DNA of 59,345 nt, from contig CALVIP010000005.1 in NCBI GenBank assembly GCA_944331715.1, forward strand, positions 1-59,345. Reading direction: 5' to 3'. The translations under genes and the position numbers were made by a program. Position 1 is the stretch's first letter; every line of letters starts with the position of its first letter. Source of the DNA: an uncultured Bacilli bacterium. Lineage in GTDB: Bacteria > Bacillota_I > Bacilli_A > RF39 > UBA660. Positions 32,817-41,681 of this stretch are shown here, in pieces. The notes under the pieces were generated by a model, which saw nothing but the letters and a program-made list of their open reading frames with translations, was not told the origin of the DNA and did no database searches.

Positions 32817-33566
32817 ATGAAAAAAATCAGTAAGATTCTATTACTATTTGTTTTGACAATTACCTTAAGTACTACAATAAACGTTAATGCTGCAACTAGT
32901 AAGACTGTTAATAACCAGGCTGAACTAAAAGAAGCTTTAAATGATAGTAATATCTCTACTATTATTCTTGGTAGTGATATAGAAACAACTGAGAAGATTA
33001 ATATAATGAGAGATGTTACTATTGATGGTAATAATAAAACAATTAAGTATGTAGGAAAGTTTGGCTCTAGCAGTAGTAGTGATAATACTGTATGGGGAGG
33101 AATTTATGTATTACAAATTTATAAGAGTAATGTTACTTTAAAAAATATTAAATTAACTGGTGGTAATGCAGGACTTCTTATAAATGGTGGCCATGCTACA
33201 TTTGTAGGTAAAATAGATGTATCTGGTAATGGTTTTGGTGGTATTGAACTTGGTAAAGGTAGTGGAGTTACAGAAGCTCCTACTCTAACAATAACTGATA
33301 ATGCTGAAATCATTAATACAACTGAAAGTGCTGATAAACCAACAATATGGGTACCTGCTGATACAAATGGTGCTGTTATAGAAATAGGTAATACTGAATT
33401 TGAACTAAACTCAGGAGAAGAACTAACTCTTGATGAAATTAATGAATTAGAAGAATCTATTGAAAATCCAGAGACAAGTGACTCATTATTGTTAAATATA
33501 TTCTTTTTATCTATCTTTGTTATTTTATCAAGTTATGCTTTCAAAAAGATTCTTAATAAAGAATAA
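32817..33566 (+). CDS. Secreted beta-helix-like surface protein with sortase-type tail
   Basis: 249 aa from ATG 32817 (GGAAAGGAGG just upstream). Signal peptide (KKISKILLLFVLTITLSTTINVNA), then a right-handed beta-helix-like body with repeated Thr/Val/Ile/Asn/Gly rungs (VTIDGNNKTIKY, VTLKNIKLTGGNAGLLI, GFGGIELGKGSG). The C-terminus has the order of a cell-wall sorting signal: NPETSD, hydrophobic stretch LLLNIFFLSIFVILSSYAF, basic tail KKILNKE. A class B sortase is encoded next to it, convergently. Probably a wall-anchored surface protein; ligand unknown. Confidence 0.7.
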   Translation: MKKISKILLLFVLTITLSTTINVNAATSKTVNNQAELKEALNDSNISTIILGSDIETTEKINIMRDVTIDGNNKTIKYVGKFGSSSSSDNTVWGGIYVLQIYKSNVTLKNIKLTGGNAGLLINGGHATFVGKIDVSGNGFGGIELGKGSGVTEAPTLTITDNAEIINTTESADKPTIWVPADTNGAVIEIGNTEFELNSGEELTLDEINELEESIENPETSDSLLLNIFFLSIFVILSSYAFKKILNKE

Positions 33567-33572
33567 GAGAAA

Positions 33573-34268
33573 CTAGCTAGTTTCTTCTTTTTTTAAGAGT
33601 TTAGCATGGACTACTACCCTTTTACCAAAATTATCTTTACAAGTAGAAAGAGTTAGTATTTTATCATTTGTATTTACATCTGTATTAAAATTATAAATAC
33701 TTCTTTTCATAATTGTTTCTAAAAACTCTTTAAAATACTTATTACTACTAAAATATGTCTTAATATAATAACCTTCTTTAGGTATAGTATAAACACTAAA
33801 TATTTTAAAAGTCATTATACTATTAGGAGTAGAAAGCGTTATATAATAACTTTCTTTACTATCTAGGTTATTACTATCTAATAGATTATTTAAACTACCA
33901 AACATAGTATTATCAAGTCTACCATGACCATAAATAATATTATTCTTTGATAAATTATCTAAGTCGTTACGATAATCTAAGAAAATAGAACCTATATTAT
34001 TTTTTTCTTTTGTATAAGAGTGGTTTAAGTAATAACTATTATCACTACTCTTTACAACTGGATAACTAATATTAGTATTATCTACTTCTATATAGCCAAC
34101 TATATCAGAGTTCATTTTTTTTAACTTATCAAAATCGTATTCTGCTATTTTTTCTTTAAATTCTAAATCTTTTTTATAACTATAGTAATAACTAGTAATA
34201 TTATAAATTAGTATCATGATAATAATGCTACTGATTATAAAGACTAAATACCATTTTCTTTTCTTCAC
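33573..34268 (-). CDS. srtB: Class B sortase
   Basis: 231 aa, GTG start at 34268 behind GGAGGTGA. N-terminal membrane anchor (KWYLVFIISSIIIMILIYNI). SrtB-type core: NTNISYPVVKSSDNSYYLNHSY, IGSIFLDYRND, catalytic His in IIYGHGRLDNTMFGSL, Cys in TLSTCKD and Arg in GKRVVVHA. It probably anchors the neighbouring protein through its NPETSD motif (SrtB enzymes favour NPxTx-type motifs). The two genes are tail to tail. Confidence 0.88.
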   Translation of the reverse strand: MKKRKWYLVFIISSIIIMILIYNITSYYYSYKKDLEFKEKIAEYDFDKLKKMNSDIVGYIEVDNTNISYPVVKSSDNSYYLNHSYTKEKNNIGSIFLDYRNDLDNLSKNNIIYGHGRLDNTMFGSLNNLLDSNNLDSKESYYITLSTPNSIMTFKIFSVYTIPKEGYYIKTYFSSNKYFKEFLETIMKRSIYNFNTDVNTNDKILTLSTCKDNFGKRVVVHAKLLKKEETS

Positions 34269-34414
34269 TTAATCACCTCCATTAAAGTTCACTATTATTA
34301 TTAGATAAAATATGTCATATTATGTAAAAGTTTAAGTTTTTTTATTATTCTCTTTGATTTAATAAATTTTTAAGATATAATTTACTTATAATAATATTGG
34401 TAAGGAGTGAATTT

Positions 34415-35698
34415 ATGAAGAAGAAAAAAATTATTGTTACAATAGTAATCATTGTAGCGATAGGACTATTAGTGGCAGGAGGTATTTTAGTATATCAAAA
34501 CTATTCTAATAAGAATAGAATTGTAACATCATTTAACGAATTAAAGACAGCTTTGACTGAGACACTTAATCTTGATGAAAATACTACAAATACTAAAATT
34601 ACCCAAACTGTAACGGGATCTACTAGATTTAATATTAATCCTATGTTAGGAAATAGTGAAGATGGAACTGATGTTGTTATTGGTAACTTAAATAATAGTA
34701 CTTTTAACTATGAGTATCGTCTTGATACTGAATCTAAAAGAATGTATATGGATGGTTCATTATTATTAAATGCAACTGAACTATTAGGTATTAACTTTTA
34801 TCAAGCTGAAGATATTAGTTATGTATTCCTAAGAAATATCTTTGATAAGTATATTGTTATTGAAAATAGTGATATATTTACTTATTTAGAAGAAAGTAAT
34901 CAAGCAGTAGATGATGTTAACTATATTTATGATAAGATAATAGAAAGTCTTGGTAATAATATTACTACTGATGATATTAAAGTAACAAATCAAGATGGTA
35001 AGAAAAAAATAAGTTTAGAACTTAATGAAGAAAGACTTAATGACATTAGTAAAAATATAGTTAATGACTTAAAGAAAGATGATAAAGCTAAAGAGATACT
35101 TGGTAATAGTTTAGATGAGTTAGATACAACCACATCAAGTAGTTCATCTGATAATAATAGTTATTTATACTATAGTATTTATCTAGAGAAAGATGACATT
35201 GTAACTTATGAATTTGGAGTAAAAGATAAAGATGGTGACTACAGTATAGAATTTAATAATGGAAATGAAAAAAGCTTTGTTATTAAAGAAGGAAATACTG
35301 AGAGTTTAAAAGCAGTTATAGAAGAAAGTAATGGAACTACAACTATTAATCTAAGTAGTGATAATACTAGTATTGGTACTGTTTCTATTAATGATAATAA
35401 TATTAGTCTTAGTATAGGTGATGCATCTACAGGAGTTTTATTAAATGCTAATTTAACTAGTAGTACAGAAAATAATATTATAACAACTACATTTAATATG
35501 GCTATATCAAGTTATGGAAGTAATATTGATGTCTTAACTGTAACTGATACTAAAACAGTAACAGATGGAGTCGCAGATTTCTCTAATATTAATCCTACAA
35601 ATAACATTGATATAAATAGTTTAACAGAAACTGATATTACAACAATTCAAACAAACTTAATGACTATCTTATATAACTTCATGGGTATTGCAATGTAA
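34415..35698 (+). CDS. Membrane-anchored extracytoplasmic protein, unknown function
   Basis: 427 aa from ATG 34415 (AAGGAG upstream). N-terminal KKKK then a TM segment (IIVTIVIIVAIGLLVAGGILV), followed by a large outside domain rich in Ser, Thr, Asn and Asp with repeated beta strands and a Ser-rich linker near residue 245. No lipobox or sorting signal. Divergent from srtB and possibly functionally linked to it as a surface protein. No family recognised. Confidence 0.65.
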   Translation: MKKKKIIVTIVIIVAIGLLVAGGILVYQNYSNKNRIVTSFNELKTALTETLNLDENTTNTKITQTVTGSTRFNINPMLGNSEDGTDVVIGNLNNSTFNYEYRLDTESKRMYMDGSLLLNATELLGINFYQAEDISYVFLRNIFDKYIVIENSDIFTYLEESNQAVDDVNYIYDKIIESLGNNITTDDIKVTNQDGKKKISLELNEERLNDISKNIVNDLKKDDKAKEILGNSLDELDTTTSSSSSDNNSYLYYSIYLEKDDIVTYEFGVKDKDGDYSIEFNNGNEKSFVIKEGNTESLKAVIEESNGTTTINLSSDNTSIGTVSINDNNISLSIGDASTGVLLNANLTSSTENNIITTTFNMAISSYGSNIDVLTVTDTKTVTDGVADFSNINPTNNIDINSLTETDITTIQTNLMTILYNFMGIAM

Positions 35699-35702
35699 AA
35701 GA

Positions 35703-35729
35703 AAAGAAGCGAAATGCTTCTTTTTATTT
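35703..35729. terminator. Terminator between surface gene and GNAT gene
   Basis: GAAGC-GAAAT-GCTTC with flanking A/T pairs, T-rich tail. Confidence 0.6.
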
Positions 35730-36218
35730 GACATTATATGAATAAAAATATGATTTAGGATTTTTAATACCTTTATATTCTAGAGCACTCCAAACTCCAC
35801 TAATAACAAAATTATTCTTTAAATAAAAGTCTTTAGCTTTATCATTTAAACTAAATGAATATAGATAAATATAATCAATACTATTATCTTTAGCATATTC
35901 CTTTATAAAGTTTATTAAAGCTGTTCCAATACCTTTATTTTGATAACTTTTAGTAATTGCAATTTGTTTTATTTTTATATTATTAGGTGATAATTCAATA
36001 TAAAACTTACATTCTTCATCTGGAGTAATATCTTCTTTTGATAAAGAAGCATAACCTACTACTCTATTATCTATAAATACTAATACTATTTTATCAGCAT
36101 TAGTTAAATAGTCATCATCTATTAAATAACCATTAGGATAGGCATTTTCTAGATGAATACTATCAATAATATCTTTATATTTATAAAATTCGTTTTTATT
36201 TATAACTTCTATTTTCAT
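35724..36218 (-). CDS. GNAT family N-acetyltransferase
   Basis: 164 aa, single GNAT fold. Motif A is clear: IKIKQIAITKSYQNKGIGTALINF with the acetyl-CoA loop Q-x-x-G-I-G; motif B: YLYSFSLNDKAKDFYLKNNF. Substrate cannot be told. It follows the 373-aa gene by 12 bases and may be co-transcribed. Confidence 0.85.
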   Translation of the reverse strand: MKIEVINKNEFYKYKDIIDSIHLENAYPNGYLIDDDYLTNADKIVLVFIDNRVVGYASLSKEDITPDEECKFYIELSPNNIKIKQIAITKSYQNKGIGTALINFIKEYAKDNSIDYIYLYSFSLNDKAKDFYLKNNFVISGVWSALEYKGIKNPKSYFYSYNVK

Positions 36219-36230
36219 AATAGTGTCTTT

Positions 36231-37352
36231 TTAACGTTTATTTACAAGTTGCCTTCCTTTAGAAAGTCTTTCTATAGGTTCAAGCCAATCAATTATTTCT
36301 CCAACTTTAATAGTTTTTAGTTCCTCGTTTTTCTTTGCTCTACTAAAATAGTTCTCATAACAAACTAAATCTTTAGAACCTCCTGCTTTAATATATTCAT
36401 CTACAAATAGTTTTAAACCAGGATCACTTGTATCAACACCATACATCATAGGTATATCTATATTTCTATTGAATTCTTTAGCAAATAAGAAAGCTCTACG
36501 AGGACCAATTCTATTCCCACCACGTTCAATAATTCTATACATGATGCAATTTAGAAATTCATCTTTTAGAAATACCCATTTATCATGCCATTTAATAGCA
36601 TCTTCTATTTCATTGTTAGGATGAAGAGTAATGTTATTAGACTTAAAATATTCTAATACCTCTTTAATATGCTTACCTTTAAAATAATTATCTAAATCAA
36701 TATGAGTATTAGGTAAATCTTCTTTTAAACAATTAAAGTTCTCTGCCTCTTCTACTATGCCATCTGGTGTAAGGTATAAACGAGTTACATATGGCTTACT
36801 AGTATCTACATTAACATTACTTCTATAATGTACTTCTCTAAACATAAACTGTTCATCACTTGGTAAAGACTTAATATAAACTTCTTTATTATAGAAATCT
36901 GGCCAATTTAAGGCATCTACATTTTGATTATTACCAAGTGTATCAGTAATATATTGATTATTATTAAACATAACATCATTAATCTCAGTTATTTCTAGAG
37001 AAGAACCTGGCATTAGCCTATTAACTTCATATTCAGGATATCTTAATTCATACCATACTGCAACCTTTTCGATTATATCACGCATTCTTCTTGGTTCATT
37101 ATATTCACCATTAGGAGTATAGTGTCCTTTTACAGCATTATTAAAATACCAGTTTATATAATTATCAACTTTATCATCTAAATTTCTTAACCTTGAATCT
37201 ATTCTTCTAAAAGTAGTGTATTCATCTTTAACACTTTCTTTAGTATCATTAGGAATATTTTGTTCTTTCTCTTCTTGTTTTTTTATTTCTTCTATATCAC
37301 ACCTAGCCAATAACCCATTTCTTAACTTAATTAATTCTTCTTTAATATTCAT
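36231..37352 (-). CDS. Uncharacterised soluble protein, 373 aa
   Basis: SD TAGGAGG before ATG 37352. The N-terminal third is helical and charged. The middle has WYELRYPEYEVNRLMPGSS, FMFREVHYRSNVNVDTSKPYVTRLYLTPDGIV. Towards the C-terminus are NCIMYRIIERGGNRIGPRRAFLFAKEF and MMYGVDTSDPGLKLFVDEYI. No TM segment or signal peptide. I do not recognise the family; composition matches the rest of the chromosome. Confidence 0.6.
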   Translation of the reverse strand: MNIKEELIKLRNGLLARCDIEEIKKQEEKEQNIPNDTKESVKDEYTTFRRIDSRLRNLDDKVDNYINWYFNNAVKGHYTPNGEYNEPRRMRDIIEKVAVWYELRYPEYEVNRLMPGSSLEITEINDVMFNNNQYITDTLGNNQNVDALNWPDFYNKEVYIKSLPSDEQFMFREVHYRSNVNVDTSKPYVTRLYLTPDGIVEEAENFNCLKEDLPNTHIDLDNYFKGKHIKEVLEYFKSNNITLHPNNEIEDAIKWHDKWVFLKDEFLNCIMYRIIERGGNRIGPRRAFLFAKEFNRNIDIPMMYGVDTSDPGLKLFVDEYIKAGGSKDLVCYENYFSRAKKNEELKTIKVGEIIDWLEPIERLSKGRQLVNKR

Positions 37353-37374
37353 GCGTAACCTCCTAAATAATTAA

Positions 37375-37451
37375 TGGTGTCCACGACAGGAATCGAACCT
37401 GCGACCTTTTCCTTCGGAGGGAAACGCTCTATCCTACTGAGCTACGTGAAC
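37375..37451 (-). tRNA. tRNA-Arg (anticodon CCG)
   Basis: Minus strand: acceptor GTTCACG/CGTGGAC with a G-T pair, encoded CCA. Anticodon stem TTTCC/GGAAA, loop CTCCGAA, anticodon CCG. T arm GCAGG-TTCGAAT-CCTGT. Upstream promoter TTGTAA, 17 bases, TATAAT. 77 nt. Confidence 0.9.
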
Positions 37452-37505
37452 ATAACTAAATTATAGCATTGCTCCCTTTATTTTACAATTATTAACATCT
37501 GTAAT

Positions 37506-37535
37506 TTGACAAACTTATAAAGATTAGCATAAACT
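37506..37535 (+). promoter_or_regulatory. Promoter of the glmS transcript
   Basis: TTGACA (37506-37511), 18 bases, TAAACT (37530-37535); the start is predicted just before the ribozyme. Confidence 0.6.
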
Positions 37536-37549
37536 ATTATTAAGGATAA

Positions 37550-37690
37550 GTTAGATGGAGGTAATAACTTATTTTAGCGCCAGAACCAGTTTGGTTGACG
37601 AGGTTGATAGTTATCGAAAATTCGGTGGATACTATCACGGCTACTAGTCGTAAGGTATATGACAAAAAGTAAAATCTTTTATTACAACAA
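37550..37690 (+). ncRNA. glmS ribozyme (glucosamine-6-phosphate riboswitch)
   Basis: Self-cleaving leader of glmS that uses glucosamine-6-phosphate as coenzyme and destabilises the mRNA when the product is plentiful. Core consensus is visible: AGCGCCAGAACCAG, TTGGTTGACGAGGTTGATAG, TTATCGAAAATTCGGTGGAT, and CACGGCTACTAGTCGTAAGG. The cleavage site is between A37576 and G37577. It stands about 30 bases before the glmS SD, in the correct position. Confidence 0.93.
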
Positions 37691-37719
37691 AACATATATC
37701 AAAGTAGTAAGGAGTTTAT

Positions 37720-39522
37720 ATGTGTGGAATTGTTGGGGCAATTTCTAAAAATAGAAATATATTGCCTATTTTAATAACGGGATTAAAAAATCTTGAATAT
37801 AGAGGTTATGACTCAGCAGGAGTCGCATACCTTAAAAATAATAAAATAAATATTGTAAAAACAAGTGGTAAAGTAAGTAAACTTGAAAATAAACTTAATA
37901 AGAGTGATGAAAGTAATATAGGTATCGCTCATACTAGATGGGCAACTCATGGGAAAGCGAATAGTATTAATGCTCATCCTCATAGAGTTAACCATATTAC
38001 TATTGTTCATAATGGTATAATAGAAAATTTTAAAGAGATTAAAGATATGTTAGAAAAAGAAAACTATTCTTTTAAGTCTAGTACAGATACAGAAGTAGGA
38101 TGTGCTTTATTAAATTACTATTATGAAAAGTTTAATGATGTAGATAAGACTATTAAAGCTTTTATGGATAAAGTTATTGGTAGTTATGCTATTACCATGA
38201 TTATTGATAATGACTTAGACAATCTTTATGTTTTAAAGAAGGAAAGTCCTTTAGTAATAGGTATTAGTGATAATACTAATATAGTTTCTAGTGATATTAG
38301 AGCGATATTAAAATATACTAATAAATACTATATCTTAGATGACTTTGAGTATGCTAAAATTAGTACTAATGAAGTTATTATTAAATCTATTAAGGGAGAA
38401 ATATTAAATAAAGAATTACATACTCTAGATTTAAAAGATAATGATAATTCTAAAGGTCATTATAAACATTATATGTTAAAAGAGATTATGGAACAAAAAA
38501 CTACTATTTTAAAGACAGTATTACCTTTTATAAAAGATGAAATAGACTCTTTATTGACATTACCTGATTTAACTAAATATAAAGAAATATCTATTGTCGG
38601 GTGTGGTACTGCTTATCATGCAGGAATAGTAGCCAAATATCTTTTTGAAGAAGTTACTAATACTAGATGTAGTGTTTATCTAGCTAGTGAATATAGGTAT
38701 CAAAATAACTTTTTATCTAAAGATATACTAACTATCTTTATCTCACAATCAGGAGAAACTGCAGATACTATCGCTGCTTTAAAACTTGTTAAAAGTAAAG
38801 ACTGCCCTACTCTTGGTATTATTAATGTAGAAAACTCTACTATTTCTTATTTAGTAGATACATGTCTATATACTAAAGCAGGTAGTGAAATAGCAGTAGC
38901 ATCTACTAAAGCTTATACTGCTCAAATTTCCCTTCTTTCTATTCTTGCTCTATCTCATGGACTAAGGAATAAAACTATTAGTAAAGATAAAGTAATAGAG
39001 ATAATAGATGAGTTTAAAAGTATAGAGAAACTAATCACTCCCCTATTAAATGATAAAGATACATATCTATCTATTGCAAAAAGCATCTATAAAGAAGAAG
39101 ATATCTTCTATATAGGAAGAGGACTTGATTATTATCTTAGTATGGAAGGTGCTTTAAAATTAAAAGAAATATCTTATATTCATAGTGAATCATATGCTGC
39201 AGGAGAGTTAAAACATGGTACTATTTCTTTAATTAAGAAAAATACCCCTGTTATTGCTAGTGCAACTAACTCTTGTTTAAATGCTAAGACTATTAGTAAT
39301 TTAAAAGAAGTTCTAGCACGAGGAGCAGTTATTTATTTAATATGTGATGATTGTTATAAAGATGATAGTTTTAATGTTATAAATATACCTAAAGTAAGTG
39401 ATTTTATTAAACCTATATTAGTTATTATTCCTTATCAATTAATCGCTTATTATACTGCTAACTTAAGAGGTGCTGATATAGATAAACCAAAAAATTTAGC
39501 AAAGTCTGTTACTGTTGAATAA
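37720..39522 (+). CDS. glmS: Glutamine-fructose-6-phosphate aminotransferase
   Basis: Makes glucosamine-6-phosphate, the first step to UDP-GlcNAc for peptidoglycan. 600 aa. N-terminal glutaminase with Cys2 (MCGIVGAIS), EYRGYDSAGVA, HTRWATHGKAN, HNGIIENF. Two SIS domains follow, with GCGTAYHAG, SQSGETADTIAA, YIGRGLDYYLSMEGALKLKEISYIHSESYAAGELKHG and the C-terminal LAKSVTVE. SD AGTAAGGAG. Under ribozyme control. Confidence 0.97.
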   Translation: MCGIVGAISKNRNILPILITGLKNLEYRGYDSAGVAYLKNNKINIVKTSGKVSKLENKLNKSDESNIGIAHTRWATHGKANSINAHPHRVNHITIVHNGIIENFKEIKDMLEKENYSFKSSTDTEVGCALLNYYYEKFNDVDKTIKAFMDKVIGSYAITMIIDNDLDNLYVLKKESPLVIGISDNTNIVSSDIRAILKYTNKYYILDDFEYAKISTNEVIIKSIKGEILNKELHTLDLKDNDNSKGHYKHYMLKEIMEQKTTILKTVLPFIKDEIDSLLTLPDLTKYKEISIVGCGTAYHAGIVAKYLFEEVTNTRCSVYLASEYRYQNNFLSKDILTIFISQSGETADTIAALKLVKSKDCPTLGIINVENSTISYLVDTCLYTKAGSEIAVASTKAYTAQISLLSILALSHGLRNKTISKDKVIEIIDEFKSIEKLITPLLNDKDTYLSIAKSIYKEEDIFYIGRGLDYYLSMEGALKLKEISYIHSESYAAGELKHGTISLIKKNTPVIASATNSCLNAKTISNLKEVLARGAVIYLICDDCYKDDSFNVINIPKVSDFIKPILVIIPYQLIAYYTANLRGADIDKPKNLAKSVTVE

Positions 39523-39559
39523 ATTGTGATACAATAGATAGCAGAAAGAGGGACTTTTT

Positions 39560-40282
39560 ATGAAATATTATGATGAAAATGATAAAGAGGTTATAATTCC
39601 TGATGATGTGCTAAATAATGAAGTTGGTCATGGAGTCTGTGCAACTGTTTATAGATATAGTGAAGATTTATGTTTCAAACGTTATGATAGAGGTATTTAT
39701 TTAGAAAAGAATTTTCTAAAAAATGATATTTATAAAGATTTAAGTAATATAAAACATCATAACCTTGCTGATATTAAAAAAATATTATATAAAGATAAAA
39801 AATATAAATATACAGCAGATGCTTATTTACTTTCTTATTATGAGGAAATATATAAAAACTTTTTAGAAGTTCCTACTGAGTATTTATTATATAATATAGA
39901 GGAAATATTTAAATTGCTAAAAATAATGAGTGAATATAAAATGAGGCTTGATAATTTAAAAAGAGAAAATATTCTATTAACAGAGAAAAGTATAGTCTTA
40001 ATTGATCCAGATTGGTGGCACTATGAATATCTAACTAAAGATAAGAATGATATTGAAAAACTTAATATTAATAATATAATGGGAATGTTCAGTGAAATTA
40101 CAGAAAAAAGTTTACAAGATAATCATTTAGGTTTTCTTATAGAAAATAATTTATACAATTATGTTATAAGTAGTAAATTATTTCCTTTAACTAGTAATAA
40201 AGATAGAGCGATGAAGGTTTTATCTAAAAGACTAAATGGCTATAAAAGACCAATAGATTATGTTTATAGTATGAAGAAGTAA
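39560..40282 (+). CDS. Kinase-like fold protein
   Basis: 240 aa. A small protein-kinase-like pattern: glycine loop VGHGVCATVYRY, a Lys in LCFKRYDRG (the usual ATP-anchoring Lys), a catalytic-loop-like MRLDNLKRENILL and a metal-binding DPDWW in place of DFG. Relative to HRDLKPEN the loop has one extra residue, so activity is uncertain. Soluble. Follows glmS by 37 bases and could be co-transcribed. Confidence 0.55.
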   Translation: MKYYDENDKEVIIPDDVLNNEVGHGVCATVYRYSEDLCFKRYDRGIYLEKNFLKNDIYKDLSNIKHHNLADIKKILYKDKKYKYTADAYLLSYYEEIYKNFLEVPTEYLLYNIEEIFKLLKIMSEYKMRLDNLKRENILLTEKSIVLIDPDWWHYEYLTKDKNDIEKLNINNIMGMFSEITEKSLQDNHLGFLIENNLYNYVISSKLFPLTSNKDRAMKVLSKRLNGYKRPIDYVYSMKK

Positions 40283-40308
40283 TGTTTTAAATATTACTTC
40301 TTCTTTAT
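40273..40308 (+). terminator. Terminator of the kinase-like gene
   Basis: GAAGAAGTAAT (40273-40283) pairs perfectly with ATTACTTCTTC (40293-40303), then TTTAT. Overlaps the stop codon. Confidence 0.8.
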
Positions 40309-40375
40309 AGGTATATTTTAAATTAATTAGTTAATAATATAATTAGTATCACTTATGAAAAAAGCAAAAAATATA

Positions 40376-40404
40376 TTGTCAAATTTAATGAATTGTGGTA
40401 ATAT
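40376..40404 (+). promoter_or_regulatory. Promoter of tRNA-Met
   Basis: TTGTCA, 17 bases, TAATAT. Confidence 0.6.
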
Positions 40405-40423
40405 AATCTTGCTAATGTTTTAT

Positions 40424-40500
40424 GGCGAGATAGCTCAGTTGGCTAGAGCGCTCGGTTCATACCCGAAAGGTCGAGGGTTCGAATCCCCCTCTCGCTACCA
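40424..40500 (+). tRNA. tRNA-Met (anticodon CAT), elongator
   Basis: GGCGAGA acceptor with a terminal G-U pair, encoded CCA. Anticodon stem CTCGG/CCGAA region with loop TTCATAC, anticodon CAT. No initiator-type GGG/CCC anticodon stem, so elongator Met is preferred. 77 nt. Confidence 0.9.
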
Positions 40501-40510
40501 TTTATCAATC

Positions 40511-40536
40511 ACTAGGGTCCACACCTAGTTTTTTTG
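40511..40536 (+). terminator. Terminator after tRNA-Met
   Basis: ACTAGG, loop GTCCACA, CCTAGT, then seven T. Confidence 0.75.
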
Positions 40537-40576
40537 TTTCTTTAACATATATTTTTTTTGTTTCTTTAACATATAT
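40536..40576. repeat. 24-bp tandem duplication
   Basis: GTTTCTTTAACATATAT occurs at 40536 and 40560 with the T-run between, a 24-base unit repeated. It duplicates the sequence after the tRNA terminator. Confidence 0.7.
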
Positions 40577-40759
40577 TTATTGAAATACCAATTATGTTAT
40601 GTTATTATATTTTTAATGGATTGGAGATGATATATTATTAATGCATATTTTTTGATTATATTAATTTTAATATTAATTTATATATTGATTTCCAAAAATA
40701 AAAGAAAAAATCTTATTATGTTAAACATAATAAGAAAGAAGAAAGGAAGAAAAAGAAAA

Positions 40760-40957
40760 ATGCCAGAGAAACTAATAAAAGAATTTATTGGTAAAACATG
40801 TACTATTATATTATTTAATAATTCATTTGGTACAGAGGTAAAAATTATTGATGTTGAAGATAATTGGGTAAAAGTAGAAGATAAAAATGTAATTCGTTTA
40901 ATTAATGGAGATTTAATACAGGATATTACATTAGTAAAAGACAAGAAAAAGAAATAA
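40760..40957 (+). CDS. Small Sm-like/DUF6897-type protein
   Basis: 65 aa from ATG 40760 (AAGGAAG about 10 bases upstream). The frame is open further to TTG 40652, which would add a hydrophobic segment and a very basic stretch, but no SD supports that start. The core KLIKEFIGKTCTIILF and EVKIIDVEDNWVKVEDKN recalls a short beta-barrel as in DUF6897 proteins. Lys-rich end. Function unknown. Confidence 0.5.
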   Translation: MPEKLIKEFIGKTCTIILFNNSFGTEVKIIDVEDNWVKVEDKNVIRLINGDLIQDITLVKDKKKK

Positions 40958-40962
40958 AATTT

Positions 40963-40998
40963 AAAAGGAATAGTTACTTATCTCTAACTATTCCTTTT
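40963..40998. terminator. Bidirectional terminator
   Basis: AAAAGGAATAGTTA (40963-40976) pairs perfectly with TAACTATTCCTTTT (40985-40998). Serves both convergent genes. Confidence 0.85.
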
Positions 40999-41681
40999 TC
41001 TTCACATATTAAATTGTTACTATATTTCTTATACTTAATAAATTCTTCTTTAGTTTTAATAGTCCATACAAATAATTCTTTTAAAGACACTTCTTTTACT
41101 TTAAGTACTAATTCTTTAGGACTAGAGATAAAACTAATATATTTTTGTTTTATTAAATATTTATAGATAAAAACATCATATAAAGCTCTTTTAAAGTCTT
41201 TATATTCATTAGTTAATAAAATCCCCATCTTATATCTTTTTAAGCTTGTATAAGTCATTTTTCTAAGTATTATAGGGTTAAAACTTTGTAATAATATTTT
41301 ACCATTATAATCAAGTAATAACTTATTTAATTCATTTAAAGTATTATTAGAAAGATTTACTTTAATTTCTATCAGTAAAGTGACTCTACCGTTTACTAAC
41401 TTTAATACATCTTCTAAAAGAGGTATTTTATCTGTTGTATTTAAAAGTTTAACATTACTTAACTCAGCATATGTCATATCTTTAACTAATCTATCTATAC
41501 CAGTTAATCTTTTAATATTATTATCATGAAAAACTACTATTTTATTATCTTTAGTTACTCTAATATCAAGTTCAATATTAAGATTATCTAGTAAAGCTTT
41601 CTTAAAAGAACTAATAGTATTCTCTACTATTTTTTTATTATCAAATAAACCTCTATGGGCATATATATTCAATCTAATCAC
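40974..41681 (-). CDS. Glycerophosphodiester phosphodiesterase
   Basis: Splits glycerophosphodiesters to glycerol 3-phosphate and an alcohol. 235 aa TIM barrel, no signal peptide, so cytoplasmic. Motifs: AHRGLFDN and ENTISSFKKAL, LELDIRVTKDNKIVVFHDNNIKRLTG with the metal Glu/Asp and catalytic His, IPLLEDVL, LLIEIK, LLQSFNP. It overlaps the upstream pentapeptide gene by 8 bases. Confidence 0.88.
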   Translation of the reverse strand: MIRLNIYAHRGLFDNKKIVENTISSFKKALLDNLNIELDIRVTKDNKIVVFHDNNIKRLTGIDRLVKDMTYAELSNVKLLNTTDKIPLLEDVLKLVNGRVTLLIEIKVNLSNNTLNELNKLLLDYNGKILLQSFNPIILRKMTYTSLKRYKMGILLTNEYKDFKRALYDVFIYKYLIKQKYISFISSPKELVLKVKEVSLKELFVWTIKTKEEFIKYKKYSNNLICEEKGIVRDK

